Assembly (NCBI GenBank): GCA_019359125.1
Contig: JAHHHY010000001.1
Coordinates: 248,001 to 312,000, forward strand
Source: Pleurocapsa minor GSE-CHR-MK 17-07R
GTDB lineage: Bacteria > Chloroflexota > Anaerolineae > Aggregatilineales > Phototrophicaceae
Direction: 5' to 3'
Length of the DNA stretch: 64,000 nt
Shown here: piece by piece, positions 47,795 through 56,580 of the stretch
Position numbering within the stretch: the stretch's first letter is position 1
How the letters are laid out: every line of letters starts with the position of its first letter
Made by a program: the position numbers and the translations under genes
The notes under the pieces: model-generated
Seen by the model: only the letters and a program-made list of their open reading frames with translations
What the model was told of the DNA's origin: nothing
Databases searched by the model: none

Positions 47795-48792
47795 CCAGTG
47801 TGACCGTCAATCAATCGAACAATGGCAGCACGAAACGCTCTGCCGGGCTGGTGCGTAAAATTGTTTCTTCGCAGGAATTCATCCTGTTTGTCAGCCTGAT
47901 CGCGCTGATTCTGACAGTAGGCTCTATCAACGGGAATTATCTGCGGCCCAATAACCTGATCAGCATCCTGCAGGGAAATGCATTTGCAGCGGTGGCCGCG
48001 CTGGGCATGTGCCTGGTGATTATCTCCGGCAACATCGATATCTCGGTGGGGTCGGTGGTCGGTGTGCTGGCGGTCATCAGCGGCAATGTGGTGATTGCCG
48101 GAGTGCCATTCTGGATCGCCTGGCTGGTGCCGATTGTGCTGGGTGCGCTGGTCGGCGCGCTGATCGGATTTCTGGTGGCGTATCTGCGTATCCCCAGTAT
48201 TGTCGTCACGCTGGGCCTGGCCAGTATCATCAAAGGCGGCCTGATCCTCGTGACCAGTGGACGCGAGATTTCGGGCATGCCGGCGGAATTCATGATTTCC
48301 CAGTTCCGCCCGCTGGGCATCCCTATGCCCATCTATTTCATGATTGTCCTCACGATCATCATGGCGATCATTATGCGCTACACGGCCTTCGGACGGTCGA
48401 TTTATGCCGTGGGCGGCAACGCTGATGCGGCGCGTCTGTCGGGCATCAATGACCGGCGCGTGGTGCTGCAGGTGTTCATCATCAACGGCATCTTCGTGGG
48501 CATCGCGGCGCTGTTGTTTGCCACTCAGCTTCAGATTATCCGCGCCACAGTGCCCGCCAACTTTGAACTGCTGGTCATCACCGCGGCGGTCGTGGGCGGG
48601 GTGAGCATCCTGGGCGGGGTGGGCACGGTTGTGGGCGCGACGCTGGCGGCCATCCTGCTGAATGCGATTAATTCGTCGCTGGTGTTTGTCGGTATTTCGC
48701 CGTATTGGATGCGTGCGTTTCAGGGCATCCTGATCCTCGTCACGGTACTTGCAGACCTGTTGCGCCGCCGTCGTCAGGGGATCGGGCTGTAA
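47791..48792 (+). CDS. rhaP: Rhamnose ABC transporter permease 1
   Basis: A 333-residue polytopic BPD_transp_2-type permease with about 8-10 membrane helices. The family motif region GLASIIKGGLILVTSGREI (about 143) and AVGGNADAARLSGINDRRV (about 207) are present. It overlaps the ATPase gene by 4 bp and pairs with the next permease as a heterodimer. Confidence 0.9.
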   Translation: MTSVTVNQSNNGSTKRSAGLVRKIVSSQEFILFVSLIALILTVGSINGNYLRPNNLISILQGNAFAAVAALGMCLVIISGNIDISVGSVVGVLAVISGNVVIAGVPFWIAWLVPIVLGALVGALIGFLVAYLRIPSIVVTLGLASIIKGGLILVTSGREISGMPAEFMISQFRPLGIPMPIYFMIVLTIIMAIIMRYTAFGRSIYAVGGNADAARLSGINDRRVVLQVFIINGIFVGIAALLFATQLQIIRATVPANFELLVITAAVVGGVSILGGVGTVVGATLAAILLNAINSSLVFVGISPYWMRAFQGILILVTVLADLLRRRRQGIGL

Positions 48793-48822
48793 GCCGGCCC
48801 GCCAAAAAGGATTGCTGAGATT

Positions 48823-49872
48823 ATGGCCCAAACACCTCTTATGCTGGATAAGAACCCTGAACAATCGACGGGCGGGCGCCTGCGCAAGCTGCTGCTCAGC
48901 CAGGAAGTCATCCTGTTCATTATTATGGTGGTCGCGATCGGGCTGCTGGCCACCCGGTCAGACCGGTTCCTGACGCAGGATAATCTGCTGACGCAGGGCA
49001 GGCTGATGGCGGAAATCGCGCTGGTTGCCCTGCCGATGACCTTTATCATCATCACTGGCGGCATCGACCTGAGCGTGGGTGCGATCTTTGGCCTGTGCGC
49101 GATTATGCTGGGCTGGACGTGGGAAAATATCTGCCTCAGCCCGATTGCCATCAAATCACGCGGGTTTGAGTGCGCCGTAAATATGCCGCTTGAAGTCTCG
49201 ATTGTGCTAGCGATCCTGATCGGCATTCTGGCCGGGCTGGTCAATGGCTGGTTCATCGTGAAGATTAAAGTGCCGCCGCTGATTATGACGCTGGCCACGC
49301 TGGCGCTGTATCGCGGTATGGCTGAGGGCATCAGCCAGTCGCGCTCGGTGCGCGGCTATCCCGACTGGTTTTATCAGCTGGGGCAGGGGGATCTGTTCGG
49401 CATCCCCACGCAGATCTGGCTGATCATCGTCTTTTCGATTATTTCAGCCATCTGGCTGTCCCGCACGACCTTTGGCCGGTCATTGTATGCCATCGGCAAT
49501 AATGAGACGGGCGCGCGCTTCTCCGGCATTGCTGTGGGCCGACAGAAAATGATCATCTACGCGTTCAGCGGGATGATGGCCGGTATCGCAGCCTGGATCT
49601 TCGTCTCACGCGTCAGCACAACCCGTTCTGACATGGGGTCTGGCCTGGAGCTGGATGTGATCGCCGCAGTCGTCCTGGGCGGTACCAGTATCTTTGGCGG
49701 TGTGGGCAGCATTGTGGGCACGCTTATCGGTGTCGTCACCATCCAGATGCTTAAAAATGGACTTTCCCTGGCCGGCGTGACGGGCGACGCGACGATTATC
49801 GTCGTCGGCCTCGTCCTGATCGCGGCGGTATTGATTAATGGCTTTATCCAGCGCAGGTCTGGTGCCAGGTAA
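48823..49872 (+). CDS. rhaQ: Rhamnose ABC transporter permease 2
   Basis: A 349-residue second permease of the same family: TGGIDLSVGAIFGLCAI near residue 77, LATLALYRGMAEGIS, and AIGNNETGARFSGIAVGRQK near 224. It lies 30 bp after permease 1. A periplasmic loop of about 20 residues with two cysteines (ICLSPIAIKSRGFEC) between early helices is unusual. It is followed by the binding-protein gene. Confidence 0.9.
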   Translation: MAQTPLMLDKNPEQSTGGRLRKLLLSQEVILFIIMVVAIGLLATRSDRFLTQDNLLTQGRLMAEIALVALPMTFIIITGGIDLSVGAIFGLCAIMLGWTWENICLSPIAIKSRGFECAVNMPLEVSIVLAILIGILAGLVNGWFIVKIKVPPLIMTLATLALYRGMAEGISQSRSVRGYPDWFYQLGQGDLFGIPTQIWLIIVFSIISAIWLSRTTFGRSLYAIGNNETGARFSGIAVGRQKMIIYAFSGMMAGIAAWIFVSRVSTTRSDMGSGLELDVIAAVVLGGTSIFGGVGSIVGTLIGVVTIQMLKNGLSLAGVTGDATIIVVGLVLIAAVLINGFIQRRSGAR

Positions 49873-49982
49873 CCCTTGAAAGGGGGTGGTGTGTCGCAGG
49901 AGACCACATCAGGTTAGGGGCGATTTAGCCCACCGTTTTGCTGGCTTGTTCGAACATTGTTGTTGTATCTGAGGAGTCAAAA

Positions 49983-51128
49983 ATGAAGAAACTGCTTAGT
50001 GGAGCTTTGGTTGCCTGTCTGGCGACTGTTTCGCTTGGTCTGCTGCCCGCGGCCGCACAGGACCGCTGGGACGGTGCCGATGACCTGCCGACCAATCCGC
50101 TGGCCTGCCCAGGCGCGGAAGTGGAAGAAATGGCCGAAGGCGAAGGCGAAATGATGGAAATGCCGGCCTACGACGGCGGCGCGGCAGTCGATGCGCCCGA
50201 CCTGGCTGGCCAGCCCATCGTGCTGGTGGACGTGCCGAAGCTGATCGGTATTGGTTACTTTGCGGCCACGACCCAGGGCCAGCAGGAAGCTGCTGAAGAA
50301 CTGGGCAACGTCACCGTGACGACCGACGCCCCGACCGACGCCAACATCGATGACCAGATTGCGTTCATCGAAAACTACATCGCCCAGGGCGTGAACGGCA
50401 TTCTGTTCGCCGCCAATGACCCCGTCGCTATCGCCCCCGTGCTGCGCAGCGCGCTGGAACAGGGTATCCACGTCGTGGGTTATGACGCCAACAGCGAACC
50501 TGATGCCCGTACCTGGTTTGTGAACCAGGCCGAATTCAACGGCATCGGCAAGTCCCTGATCGACCAGATGGCTGCCGAGCGTGGCGAAGATGCCAGCTTT
50601 GCGATCGTCACCAGCACCTTCACCACCCCGAACCAGGCCCGCTGGATCGCTGAGATGCAGGCATACCAGGAAAATTGCTACCCTGACATGACCTGGCTGG
50701 CGACCCTGGAAGCCCAGGAAGACAACACGCTGTCCTTCAACCAGGCCACCACGCTCATCAACCAGTACGGTGAAGAGCTGGACGGCATCTTCGGCATGAC
50801 CAGCGTTGCCACGCCTGCTTCGGCTGACGCGGTGACCCAGGCCGGTCTGTGCGGCGAAGTCGCAGTCGTGGGTCTCGCGACCCCGAACGCCATGAAGCCG
50901 TATGTTGAAAGCGGCTGCGTGCAGTCCGTCGTGCTGTGGAACCCGGTTGACCTGGGCTACGCCGCAGTATACGTGATGCGCGCCATTGTCGACGGCACCC
51001 TGACGCCCGAATCGACCTCGGTCGAAGCTGGTCGCCTGGGTGAGCTGCAGATCGTGAATGGCTCGGAAGTGCTGCTCGGTGCGCCGTTTGTTTACAATGC
51101 GGACAACATCGACGACTTTGACTTCTAG
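49983..51128 (+). CDS. rhaS: Rhamnose-binding periplasmic protein
   Basis: A 381-residue sugar-binding protein (periplasmic-binding protein family 4). A signal peptide (MKKLLSGALVACLATVSLGL, cleavage near AAAQ) is followed by an acidic linker rich in Glu and Met (about 44-65) and then the two-lobed domain (IGIGYFAATTQGQQEAAEEL, VNGILFAANDPVAIAPVLRSALEQGIHVVGYD). GAGGAG lies about 6 bp before the start. A strong terminator follows, which would keep this gene more highly expressed than the aldolase after it. Confidence 0.92.
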   Translation: MKKLLSGALVACLATVSLGLLPAAAQDRWDGADDLPTNPLACPGAEVEEMAEGEGEMMEMPAYDGGAAVDAPDLAGQPIVLVDVPKLIGIGYFAATTQGQQEAAEELGNVTVTTDAPTDANIDDQIAFIENYIAQGVNGILFAANDPVAIAPVLRSALEQGIHVVGYDANSEPDARTWFVNQAEFNGIGKSLIDQMAAERGEDASFAIVTSTFTTPNQARWIAEMQAYQENCYPDMTWLATLEAQEDNTLSFNQATTLINQYGEELDGIFGMTSVATPASADAVTQAGLCGEVAVVGLATPNAMKPYVESGCVQSVVLWNPVDLGYAAVYVMRAIVDGTLTPESTSVEAGRLGELQIVNGSEVLLGAPFVYNADNIDDFDF

Positions 51129-51162
51129 TCAAAACGACCTGACAGTCCAGTTTGTGTGAATG

Positions 51163-51202
51163 AGGGGCGGCTGCTGCGGTTCAGGGTGGCCGCCCCTTTT
51201 TG
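51163..51202 (+). terminator. Terminator/attenuator between rhaS and the class II aldolase
   Basis: AGGGGCGGC (51163-51171) pairs with GCCGCCCCT (51189-51197) followed by TTTTTG. Confidence 0.85.
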
Positions 51203-51218
51203 TATACAGGGGGAACCT

Positions 51219-51968
51219 ATGTCAGCAGTTCTGGAATCGCTCGTCAGCCTCAGCCGGATGCTGGGTGAGCCGGCGCGCAATCTTGCCATCATTGGCGAGG
51301 GCAATACGTCAATCCGCGTGGACGACGACTCGTTCTACGTGAAGGCCAGCGGCCATCATCTGGGCACGATCACGGAGGCAGGCTTTGTACAGGTTGGATT
51401 TGCGCCGATTCTGCGCCTGCTGGATGAGCCTTTGACGGGCCCGGCGTTGCAGGAAGCCTTTCTGGGGGCGCGCGTCGACCAGACGGGCGCTGTCCGGCCC
51501 AGCGTGGAAGTCACCTTTCATGCCATGCTGCTGGCCGAATGCGGCGTGCAGTGCATCGCCCACACGCACCCTGTGGAAGTCAACAAGATCCTGTGCAGCA
51601 CCCGCGCCGAACAGTTTGCATCCAACCGCACCTGCCCGGACGAAGTCGTGCTGTGCGGGCCGCGTTCGGTGTTCATTCCCTATTTCGATCCTGGCCTGCC
51701 GCTGGCTGTGGAGATGCGCCGGCATGTGCGCGCCTACATCGAGGAAAACAACGAGCCGCCGAAGGTCATTCTGCTGGGAAATCACGGCCTGATTGCGCTG
51801 GGGTCGTCCACCACAGACGCGTTCAATATCACCCAGATGGCGGTCAAGTCAGCCGCTATTTTCGCGGGGGCATGCAGCATCGGCGAGCCGGTATTCATGT
51901 CGCGCGAAGATATTCATCACATTTACAAGCGCCCCGACGAAATCTTCCGCCGCAGACAGTTCATCTGA
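51219..51968 (+). CDS. Class II aldolase/adducin family protein
   Basis: A 249-residue protein of the fuculose/rhamnulose-phosphate aldolase family. Zinc ligands are in CIAHTHPVEVNKIL near residue 112 and LLGNHGLIALGSS near 188, and GEGNTSIRVDDDSFYVKASG is near 27. AGGGGGA lies 6 bp before ATG 51219. It ends the rhamnose operon. Since RhaEW already has an aldolase domain, this one may act on a related deoxysugar phosphate or as an isozyme; the substrate is not determined. Confidence 0.85.
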   Translation: MSAVLESLVSLSRMLGEPARNLAIIGEGNTSIRVDDDSFYVKASGHHLGTITEAGFVQVGFAPILRLLDEPLTGPALQEAFLGARVDQTGAVRPSVEVTFHAMLLAECGVQCIAHTHPVEVNKILCSTRAEQFASNRTCPDEVVLCGPRSVFIPYFDPGLPLAVEMRRHVRAYIEENNEPPKVILLGNHGLIALGSSTTDAFNITQMAVKSAAIFAGACSIGEPVFMSREDIHHIYKRPDEIFRRRQFI

Positions 51969-51977
51969 AGCGTAAAT

Positions 51978-52010
51978 AAAACGGGACAGCCGATGTGCTG
52001 GCTGTCCCGA
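51978..52010 (-). terminator. Terminator of the peptide transporter operon
   Basis: CGGGACAGCC (51982-51991) pairs with GGCTGTCCCG (52000-52009) around an 8-nt loop. On the minus strand it is followed by TTTTATTT, so it serves mainly the leftward permease genes. Confidence 0.85.
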
Positions 52011-52041
52011 TGATGTTCAGCTTGTTTGTCCGTCAGCCGGA

Positions 52042-52992
52042 CTAGTCCTTGGCCGTCGGGTCAAAGGCGTCACGCACGCCGTCGCCAATCACGTACAGGC
52101 ACAGCACGGTGATGAAGATCATCACACCGGGGAAGAACACCAGGTGTCCGCCGCGGGTGAAGTATTCCTGCGCCTTGCTGAGCATATTGCCCCAGCTTGG
52201 GAACGGTTCCTTGATGCCCAGGCCGAGGAAGCTGAGGGCTGCTTCGGACAGGATCAGGCCGCCGATGTCGATGGCCAGCGTGATCACGATGACCGAGAAC
52301 AGGTTCGGCAGGATGTGTGAGAACATGATATGCAGTGGCGAGGCCCCGATGGCGCGCGCGCTGACCACAAACTCGCGTTCACGCAGCGAGAGTGTTTCAC
52401 CGCGCACCAGACGGGTGGTGCCCGTCCAGCCCAGCAGGCCGAGCACGATGATCAGCGTGGTGGGGGAAGGCTGTAACACTGCCGCGATAATCAGCAGCAG
52501 GAACAGTGAGGGTATCGAGTTCAGGGTGGAGATGATCCAGTTGATGAAGTCGTCAATCCATCCGCCGTAATAACCGGTGATGATGCCCGCCGTCACGCCG
52601 ATGCTGAGCGCCAGAATCGCGGCCAGGAAGCCCACCGACAGCGAAACCTGACCACCGTAAAGCAGGCGTGTGAAGTGGTCTCGTCCAAGATCATCGGTGC
52701 CCAGGATGTGATACGACGTGCTCTCGTTCAGCCCGACTTCGAGCGTTTGCAGCGGGCGTGCGAACGTATTGTTAGAATTGGTGCGTGTATAGGACACATT
52801 CAGCGCCCCGCCGATCAGCGGTGCTGAAAAGCACAGCAGCGCAATCAGAATCAGCACCCCCATCGCCAGCAGGGTGAGCTTGTCGCGGCGCAGGCGGCGA
52901 ATCGCCAGTTTGGTGAGCGATTCACCAGAATCACGCTTGCGCGGGGTGTCTAACTTCGGGATCGCAGTACTTGTGGATGTCGTGCTCGTCAT
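52042..52992 (-). CDS. Peptide/nickel-type ABC transporter permease (DppC-like)
   Basis: A 316-residue inner-membrane permease with six predicted helices. After an N-terminal cytoplasmic stretch and helix (LTLLAMGVLILIALLCF) comes a periplasmic loop and HILGTDDLGRDHFTRLLYGGQVSLSVG, a DppC hallmark. The EAA loop is LSLREREFVVSARAIGASPLHIMFSHILPN near residue 200. It follows the DppB-like gene by 12 bp and forms the heterodimeric channel with it. No ATPase genes are in this operon. Confidence 0.92.
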   Translation of the reverse strand: MTSTTSTSTAIPKLDTPRKRDSGESLTKLAIRRLRRDKLTLLAMGVLILIALLCFSAPLIGGALNVSYTRTNSNNTFARPLQTLEVGLNESTSYHILGTDDLGRDHFTRLLYGGQVSLSVGFLAAILALSIGVTAGIITGYYGGWIDDFINWIISTLNSIPSLFLLLIIAAVLQPSPTTLIIVLGLLGWTGTTRLVRGETLSLREREFVVSARAIGASPLHIMFSHILPNLFSVIVITLAIDIGGLILSEAALSFLGLGIKEPFPSWGNMLSKAQEYFTRGGHLVFFPGVMIFITVLCLYVIGDGVRDAFDPTAKD

Positions 52993-53004
52993 GATGCGTC
53001 TCCT

Positions 53005-54114
53005 TTAGTCAAACCGAATGCGCGGGTCGATCACGGCATACAGGATGTCTGACAGCACATAGCCGCAGATCGTCGAGATGGCGCCGATGATGACGACGGC
53101 CATCACGACCGGATAATCCTGTGATGTCACCCCGCCCACCGCGAAGCGGCCCAGTCCGGGCCACGAGAAGATTGTTTCAGTGATGACGGCACCGCTGAGC
53201 AGGCCCGTGATTGCCGGCCCGAGGAAGGTGGCCAGCGGGATCAGTGCGTTACGCGCACCATGTTTGAACCATACTTCGCGGCCGCTCAGTCCTTTCGACT
53301 GCGCGGTGCGCATGTAGTCCTGGCTTTTCACGTCGAGCATCGATGCGCGCATATAGCGTGAATAGACGGCAATCGCGCCAGTCGCCAGCACGAACGTGGG
53401 CAGAATCATATATTCAAGGCGCCCCCAGATGGGCGGGCAGCCACCGGTCAGCGTAGGTGGGCAACGGCCACCCATCGGCAGCAGGCCGAGCTGCGATCCG
53501 AAAATCAGGATGAGGATCAGGCCGAGCCAGAAGATGGGAATCGCGCTGAAGCACACCGCGATGATGCGTGTGACATTGTCAAACCAGCCACCTTTGCGAA
53601 CGGCCGCAATGATGCCGATCGGCACGCCGATGACCAGGCCGAACAGCAGTGATGACAGGCCCAGCTCCAGCGTTGCTGCCACCCGTTCGCCGATCAGGCT
53701 GGCCACAGGCCGGTTGTAAAAGAACGAGCGGCCAAAGTCACCGCGCAGGATGCCTTTGTTGTCGCCGGGCGGGAAGTGCAGGTCACCCTCGGTCGCGTCG
53801 TCATAGTCGCCGTCGTTGTTGGCATCAAAGCCCACCGGGATGAAGATTGACTGGTCGGCCTTGCCGTCGCCGTCGGTGTCCCAGCGCATCCAGTCGTCGC
53901 CAGCCAGCCAGCGCAGGTACTGCACAATCCACGGGTCATTCACGCCCAGCTGCAGCGCGATACGCTGGCGCTGCTGCGGGCTGATGTTAGGCGCCTGCGT
54001 CAGCGCGCCAACCGGCCCGCCTGGCGCAGCGGTCATCAGCAAATACGAGAAGACGGTGATGCCAAGGAAGGTTGGAATCGCCTGAAGCAAACGGCGAAGT
54101 GTGTATTTGATCAT
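53005..54114 (-). CDS. Peptide/nickel-type ABC transporter permease (DppB-like) with Asp-rich insert
   Basis: A 369-residue permease. It opens like DppB/OppB (MIKYTLRRLLQAIPTFLGITVFSYLL) and keeps the EAA loop DYMRTAQSKGLSGREVWFKHGARNALIPL. Unlike most homologues of about 310-330 residues, the periplasmic loop after helix 1 contains roughly 45 extra residues with two Ca-binding-like motifs, DTDGDGKAD and DANNDGDYDD. ATG 54114 gives the standard N-terminus; the SD is poor. It lies after a hairpin downstream of the binding-protein gene. Confidence 0.9.
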   Translation of the reverse strand: MIKYTLRRLLQAIPTFLGITVFSYLLMTAAPGGPVGALTQAPNISPQQRQRIALQLGVNDPWIVQYLRWLAGDDWMRWDTDGDGKADQSIFIPVGFDANNDGDYDDATEGDLHFPPGDNKGILRGDFGRSFFYNRPVASLIGERVAATLELGLSSLLFGLVIGVPIGIIAAVRKGGWFDNVTRIIAVCFSAIPIFWLGLILILIFGSQLGLLPMGGRCPPTLTGGCPPIWGRLEYMILPTFVLATGAIAVYSRYMRASMLDVKSQDYMRTAQSKGLSGREVWFKHGARNALIPLATFLGPAITGLLSGAVITETIFSWPGLGRFAVGGVTSQDYPVVMAVVIIGAISTICGYVLSDILYAVIDPRIRFD

Positions 54115-54221
54115 AGTGAGAGCGACTTTCCCAGCGGAATCGTTGACGAAAAACACCCGAAAATGCGCGTTTTTTCACAAATAAGTTAAGAGTGTATTTT
54201 AAATTTTGGGGGCCAAAATAA

Positions 54222-54253
54222 CAGGGGCAATGGGGATGATCCCACTGCCCCTG
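54222..54253 (-). terminator. Hairpin between binding-protein and permease genes
   Basis: AGGGGCAATGGG (54222-54233 on plus) pairs with CCCACTGCCCCT (54241-54252) with one mismatch-type pair; on the minus strand it is followed by GTTATTTT. It should reduce readthrough from the binding-protein gene into the permeases. Confidence 0.7.
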
Positions 54254-54283
54254 CATACTTAAAGATTGCTGATGGGGCTCAGA

Positions 54284-56014
54284 CTACGGGGTAGCCTGGC
54301 TCCAGCTGTCAACATTCCAGTACAGGAGGCTGGGATACGGGCCGAAGCCTGCAATGTCAGCACCCGCGGCGTAAGCGCCGTTGATGGCGAACAGCGGCAC
54401 GTAGGGCAGCTCGTTCTGGAAGATTTCAGCCATCTGGTAGTACAGCTGTGCACGTTCAGCGGTGTCGCAGCCAGCCAGCGTCTTGGCCTGGGTGTTGAGT
54501 TCGTTGAACTCAGCATTCGACCAGGAGGTGAAGTTGCTGCCGGAGCCCACCACGTCAGACTGGGCGGTGAACAGCTGGGTCGCATCCGGATCGTCCGGCC
54601 AGCCATTGCGCCAGCCGAGGATGACGGAGTCGAAGGTCTGGCTGTCGATGATGTCGAGCAGCGTGTTGAAGTCGATGGTCGAGAAGTTCACCTGCACGCC
54701 GATCTGGGACAGCTGGTCCTGGATCAGGGTACCGGTCTGGGTGCGACGGCCATTGCCTTCGTTGGTGTACAGCGTGAAGCTCAGCGGCACGCCGTCTTTT
54801 TCACGGATGCCATCGCCATCGGCGTCAACCCAGCCAGCTTCGTCCAGGAGGGCGGCAGCAGCGTCGGGGTTGTATTCGATGAGCGGCAGGTCCTGGTTGT
54901 AGGCCCAGGAAGCGGGGATGATGAACGAGTTCATGCGTTCACCTTCGCCAAACACGGCGGCGTCGATCGCGGCGTCAACGTCGGTGCCCAGCGCGATGGC
55001 CTGGCGGACGGCGATGTCACCGAAGATCGGGTGCGCACCCTGGTCGATCAGGTTGCCATCGGCATCCAGACCGTTCTGGGGGTTGGTCGGGTCAGCGAAG
55101 TTCAGCGCGAAGTAGTCCCAGGCATTGCCGGGGAACGTGAACAGCTGCTTCTCACCGGCTTCGGCCAGTGCGCGCAGTTCGGCCAGACGGCTCACTGCGG
55201 GGCTGTCGATGACGTTGGTCTCGCCAGCCAGGAACTGCTCGAACAGCACGGTCTGGTCAGGCACGACGCGGTAGATGAAGCCTGCGGGGGCAACATCGCC
55301 GGGGGTGGCAGCGTCAAAGTAGTCATCGTTGGCCAGCAAAGCAACCTGCTCGCCGGGGTTCAGAGCGCTGAAGGTGAACGCGCCGCCGGAAACCGTCGGG
55401 GCGAGATTGAATTCAGCGTCATTCAGCAGGGCCAGGTCTTCGGGCAGAACATGCGACGGCGCCGGGTACAGCACGCCGACGTTGCCGAGCGAGGTGCACT
55501 CAGGCGACGCAAACGTCACGACGACGGTGCTGGCATCAGGAGCGGTGACATCAAGGATGCCGGTCGCGCCGGTCGGGTCGATGACGAATGACAGCGGGGT
55601 ATCGACGATACCTTCCACACCGGCCTGCAGGGCATTCCACGTGTAGATGACGTCGGCCGAGTCAATCGGGTCGCCATCCGACCAGGTCAGGCCTTCACGC
55701 AGGGTGAAGGTGTAGACCGTGCCGGATTCGTCGATCGTCCAGCTGTCGACGATGCCACCGGAGGCCAGCGGGGGATCAAACTCAGAGAAATTCGCGGTTT
55801 CTGCGTTGGCATTGATGAAGCCAGGGAACAGGAAACCAGTGATACGGCGGCTCGCGGTGTCGCTAGCCAGAATCGGATTGAATGTAGCCGGATCGCCACC
55901 GAAGTTACCTTCGATGATGATGAGGCCATCATCCTGCGCCAGGGTCGGCGCTACAGCCAGGGCGGCGATTGCCAGCCCGCTGGCTGCTAACAGAAGACGA
56001 CGGAAATTCTTCAT
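54284..56014 (-). CDS. Peptide-type ABC transporter substrate-binding protein
   Basis: A 576-residue family 5 extracellular solute-binding protein. A signal peptide (MKNFRRLLLAASGLAIAALA, cleavage near TLAQ) lacks a lipobox cysteine. The mature part has the family signature LREGLTWSDGDPIDSADVIYTW near residue 120, VVPDQTVLFEQFLAGETNVID, and VRQAIALGTDVDAAID. ATG 56014 has AGGAGA about 9 bp upstream; the frame extends further but without an SD. It is the first gene of the leftward transporter operon. Confidence 0.93.
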   Translation of the reverse strand: MKNFRRLLLAASGLAIAALAVAPTLAQDDGLIIIEGNFGGDPATFNPILASDTASRRITGFLFPGFINANAETANFSEFDPPLASGGIVDSWTIDESGTVYTFTLREGLTWSDGDPIDSADVIYTWNALQAGVEGIVDTPLSFVIDPTGATGILDVTAPDASTVVVTFASPECTSLGNVGVLYPAPSHVLPEDLALLNDAEFNLAPTVSGGAFTFSALNPGEQVALLANDDYFDAATPGDVAPAGFIYRVVPDQTVLFEQFLAGETNVIDSPAVSRLAELRALAEAGEKQLFTFPGNAWDYFALNFADPTNPQNGLDADGNLIDQGAHPIFGDIAVRQAIALGTDVDAAIDAAVFGEGERMNSFIIPASWAYNQDLPLIEYNPDAAAALLDEAGWVDADGDGIREKDGVPLSFTLYTNEGNGRRTQTGTLIQDQLSQIGVQVNFSTIDFNTLLDIIDSQTFDSVILGWRNGWPDDPDATQLFTAQSDVVGSGSNFTSWSNAEFNELNTQAKTLAGCDTAERAQLYYQMAEIFQNELPYVPLFAINGAYAAGADIAGFGPYPSLLYWNVDSWSQATP

Positions 56015-56222
56015 GCCAACAGTTCTCCTCTTGTCTATTAATAAACTACCGTGCAGCACAGAATGCAATATCAGCACCCGGTACAGATACACGTGATACT
56101 TGTCATACACGGTGCCTGCGGGAAAGGTTCGATTTTGATTGTTGCTGACACGATAGCGTGATTGTATCTCTGTAAGGAGGAAACAGATAGTCGGATGTTA
56201 AGAAGAATATGAGAGTGCAAAC
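56015..56222. other. Intergenic region upstream of the binding-protein gene
   Basis: About 200 bp without a recognisable gene. A possible minus-strand promoter is TTGCAT-N17-TTTATT (near 56043-56071). A plus-strand TAAGGAGG (56171-56178) is SD-like but is followed only by a few codons. Confidence 0.4.
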
Positions 56223-56244
56223 AAAAAGAGGCCATAAGGCCTCT
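56223..56244 (-). terminator. Terminator downstream of tRNA-Pro
   Basis: On the minus strand AGAGGCC, loop TTAT, GGCCTCT, then TTTTTG: a compact 7-bp stem with T tract. A second hairpin GGAGAG/CTCTCC (56267-56286) lies between it and the tRNA. Confidence 0.8.
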
Positions 56245-56390
56245 GTTCTGTCACGCTTATACTGTTGGAGAGTTGAACTACTCTCCATGCACCTCAACAA
56301 TATTCAAGCGCAAAACGATAGGCACGCATGGGATCGAAACTGGGGACCCCCAAACACATTCAATGTGCCCATCTGATGCGGAAATAACAG

Positions 56391-56464
56391 TCGGGGTACC
56401 CGGACTCGAACCGGGGACCTCTTGCACCCCATGCAAGCGCGCTACCAAGCTGCGCCACACCCCG
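56391..56464 (-). tRNA. tRNA-Pro (anticodon GGG)
   Basis: A 74-nt cloverleaf on the minus strand. The acceptor stem CGGGGTG pairs with TACCCCG, the D-arm reads GCGC-AGCTTGGTA-GCGC, the anticodon stem CTTGC/GCAAG closes loop ATGGGGT (anticodon GGG, T33 and G37), and the T-arm CCCGG-TTCGAGT-CCGGG is perfect. The discriminator is A. CCA is not encoded. GGG decodes CCC and CCT proline codons. Confidence 0.95.
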
Positions 56465-56513
56465 TAACGTTGAAAAGTGTACATGAGCGACCAAAGCCGC
56501 GCAAGGCAGAAAG

Positions 56514-56541
56514 TTGACCGAACTGTCTGTCAGGTTATACT
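56514..56541 (+). promoter_or_regulatory. Promoter of selD
   Basis: TTGACC (56514-56519), 16-bp spacer, TATACT (56536-56541), about 40 bp before the start codon. Confidence 0.65.
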
Positions 56542-56580
56542 GTGTCACGCGAGGCTGTAGCTTTGAGAAAGGAGGCAAGC

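Noticed and set aside
56320-56380. tRNA-Sec (selC), because TCA appears in a small hairpin loop near selD
   Set aside because: The stem has only a short loop, and there is no long acceptor/T-stem or extended variable arm.
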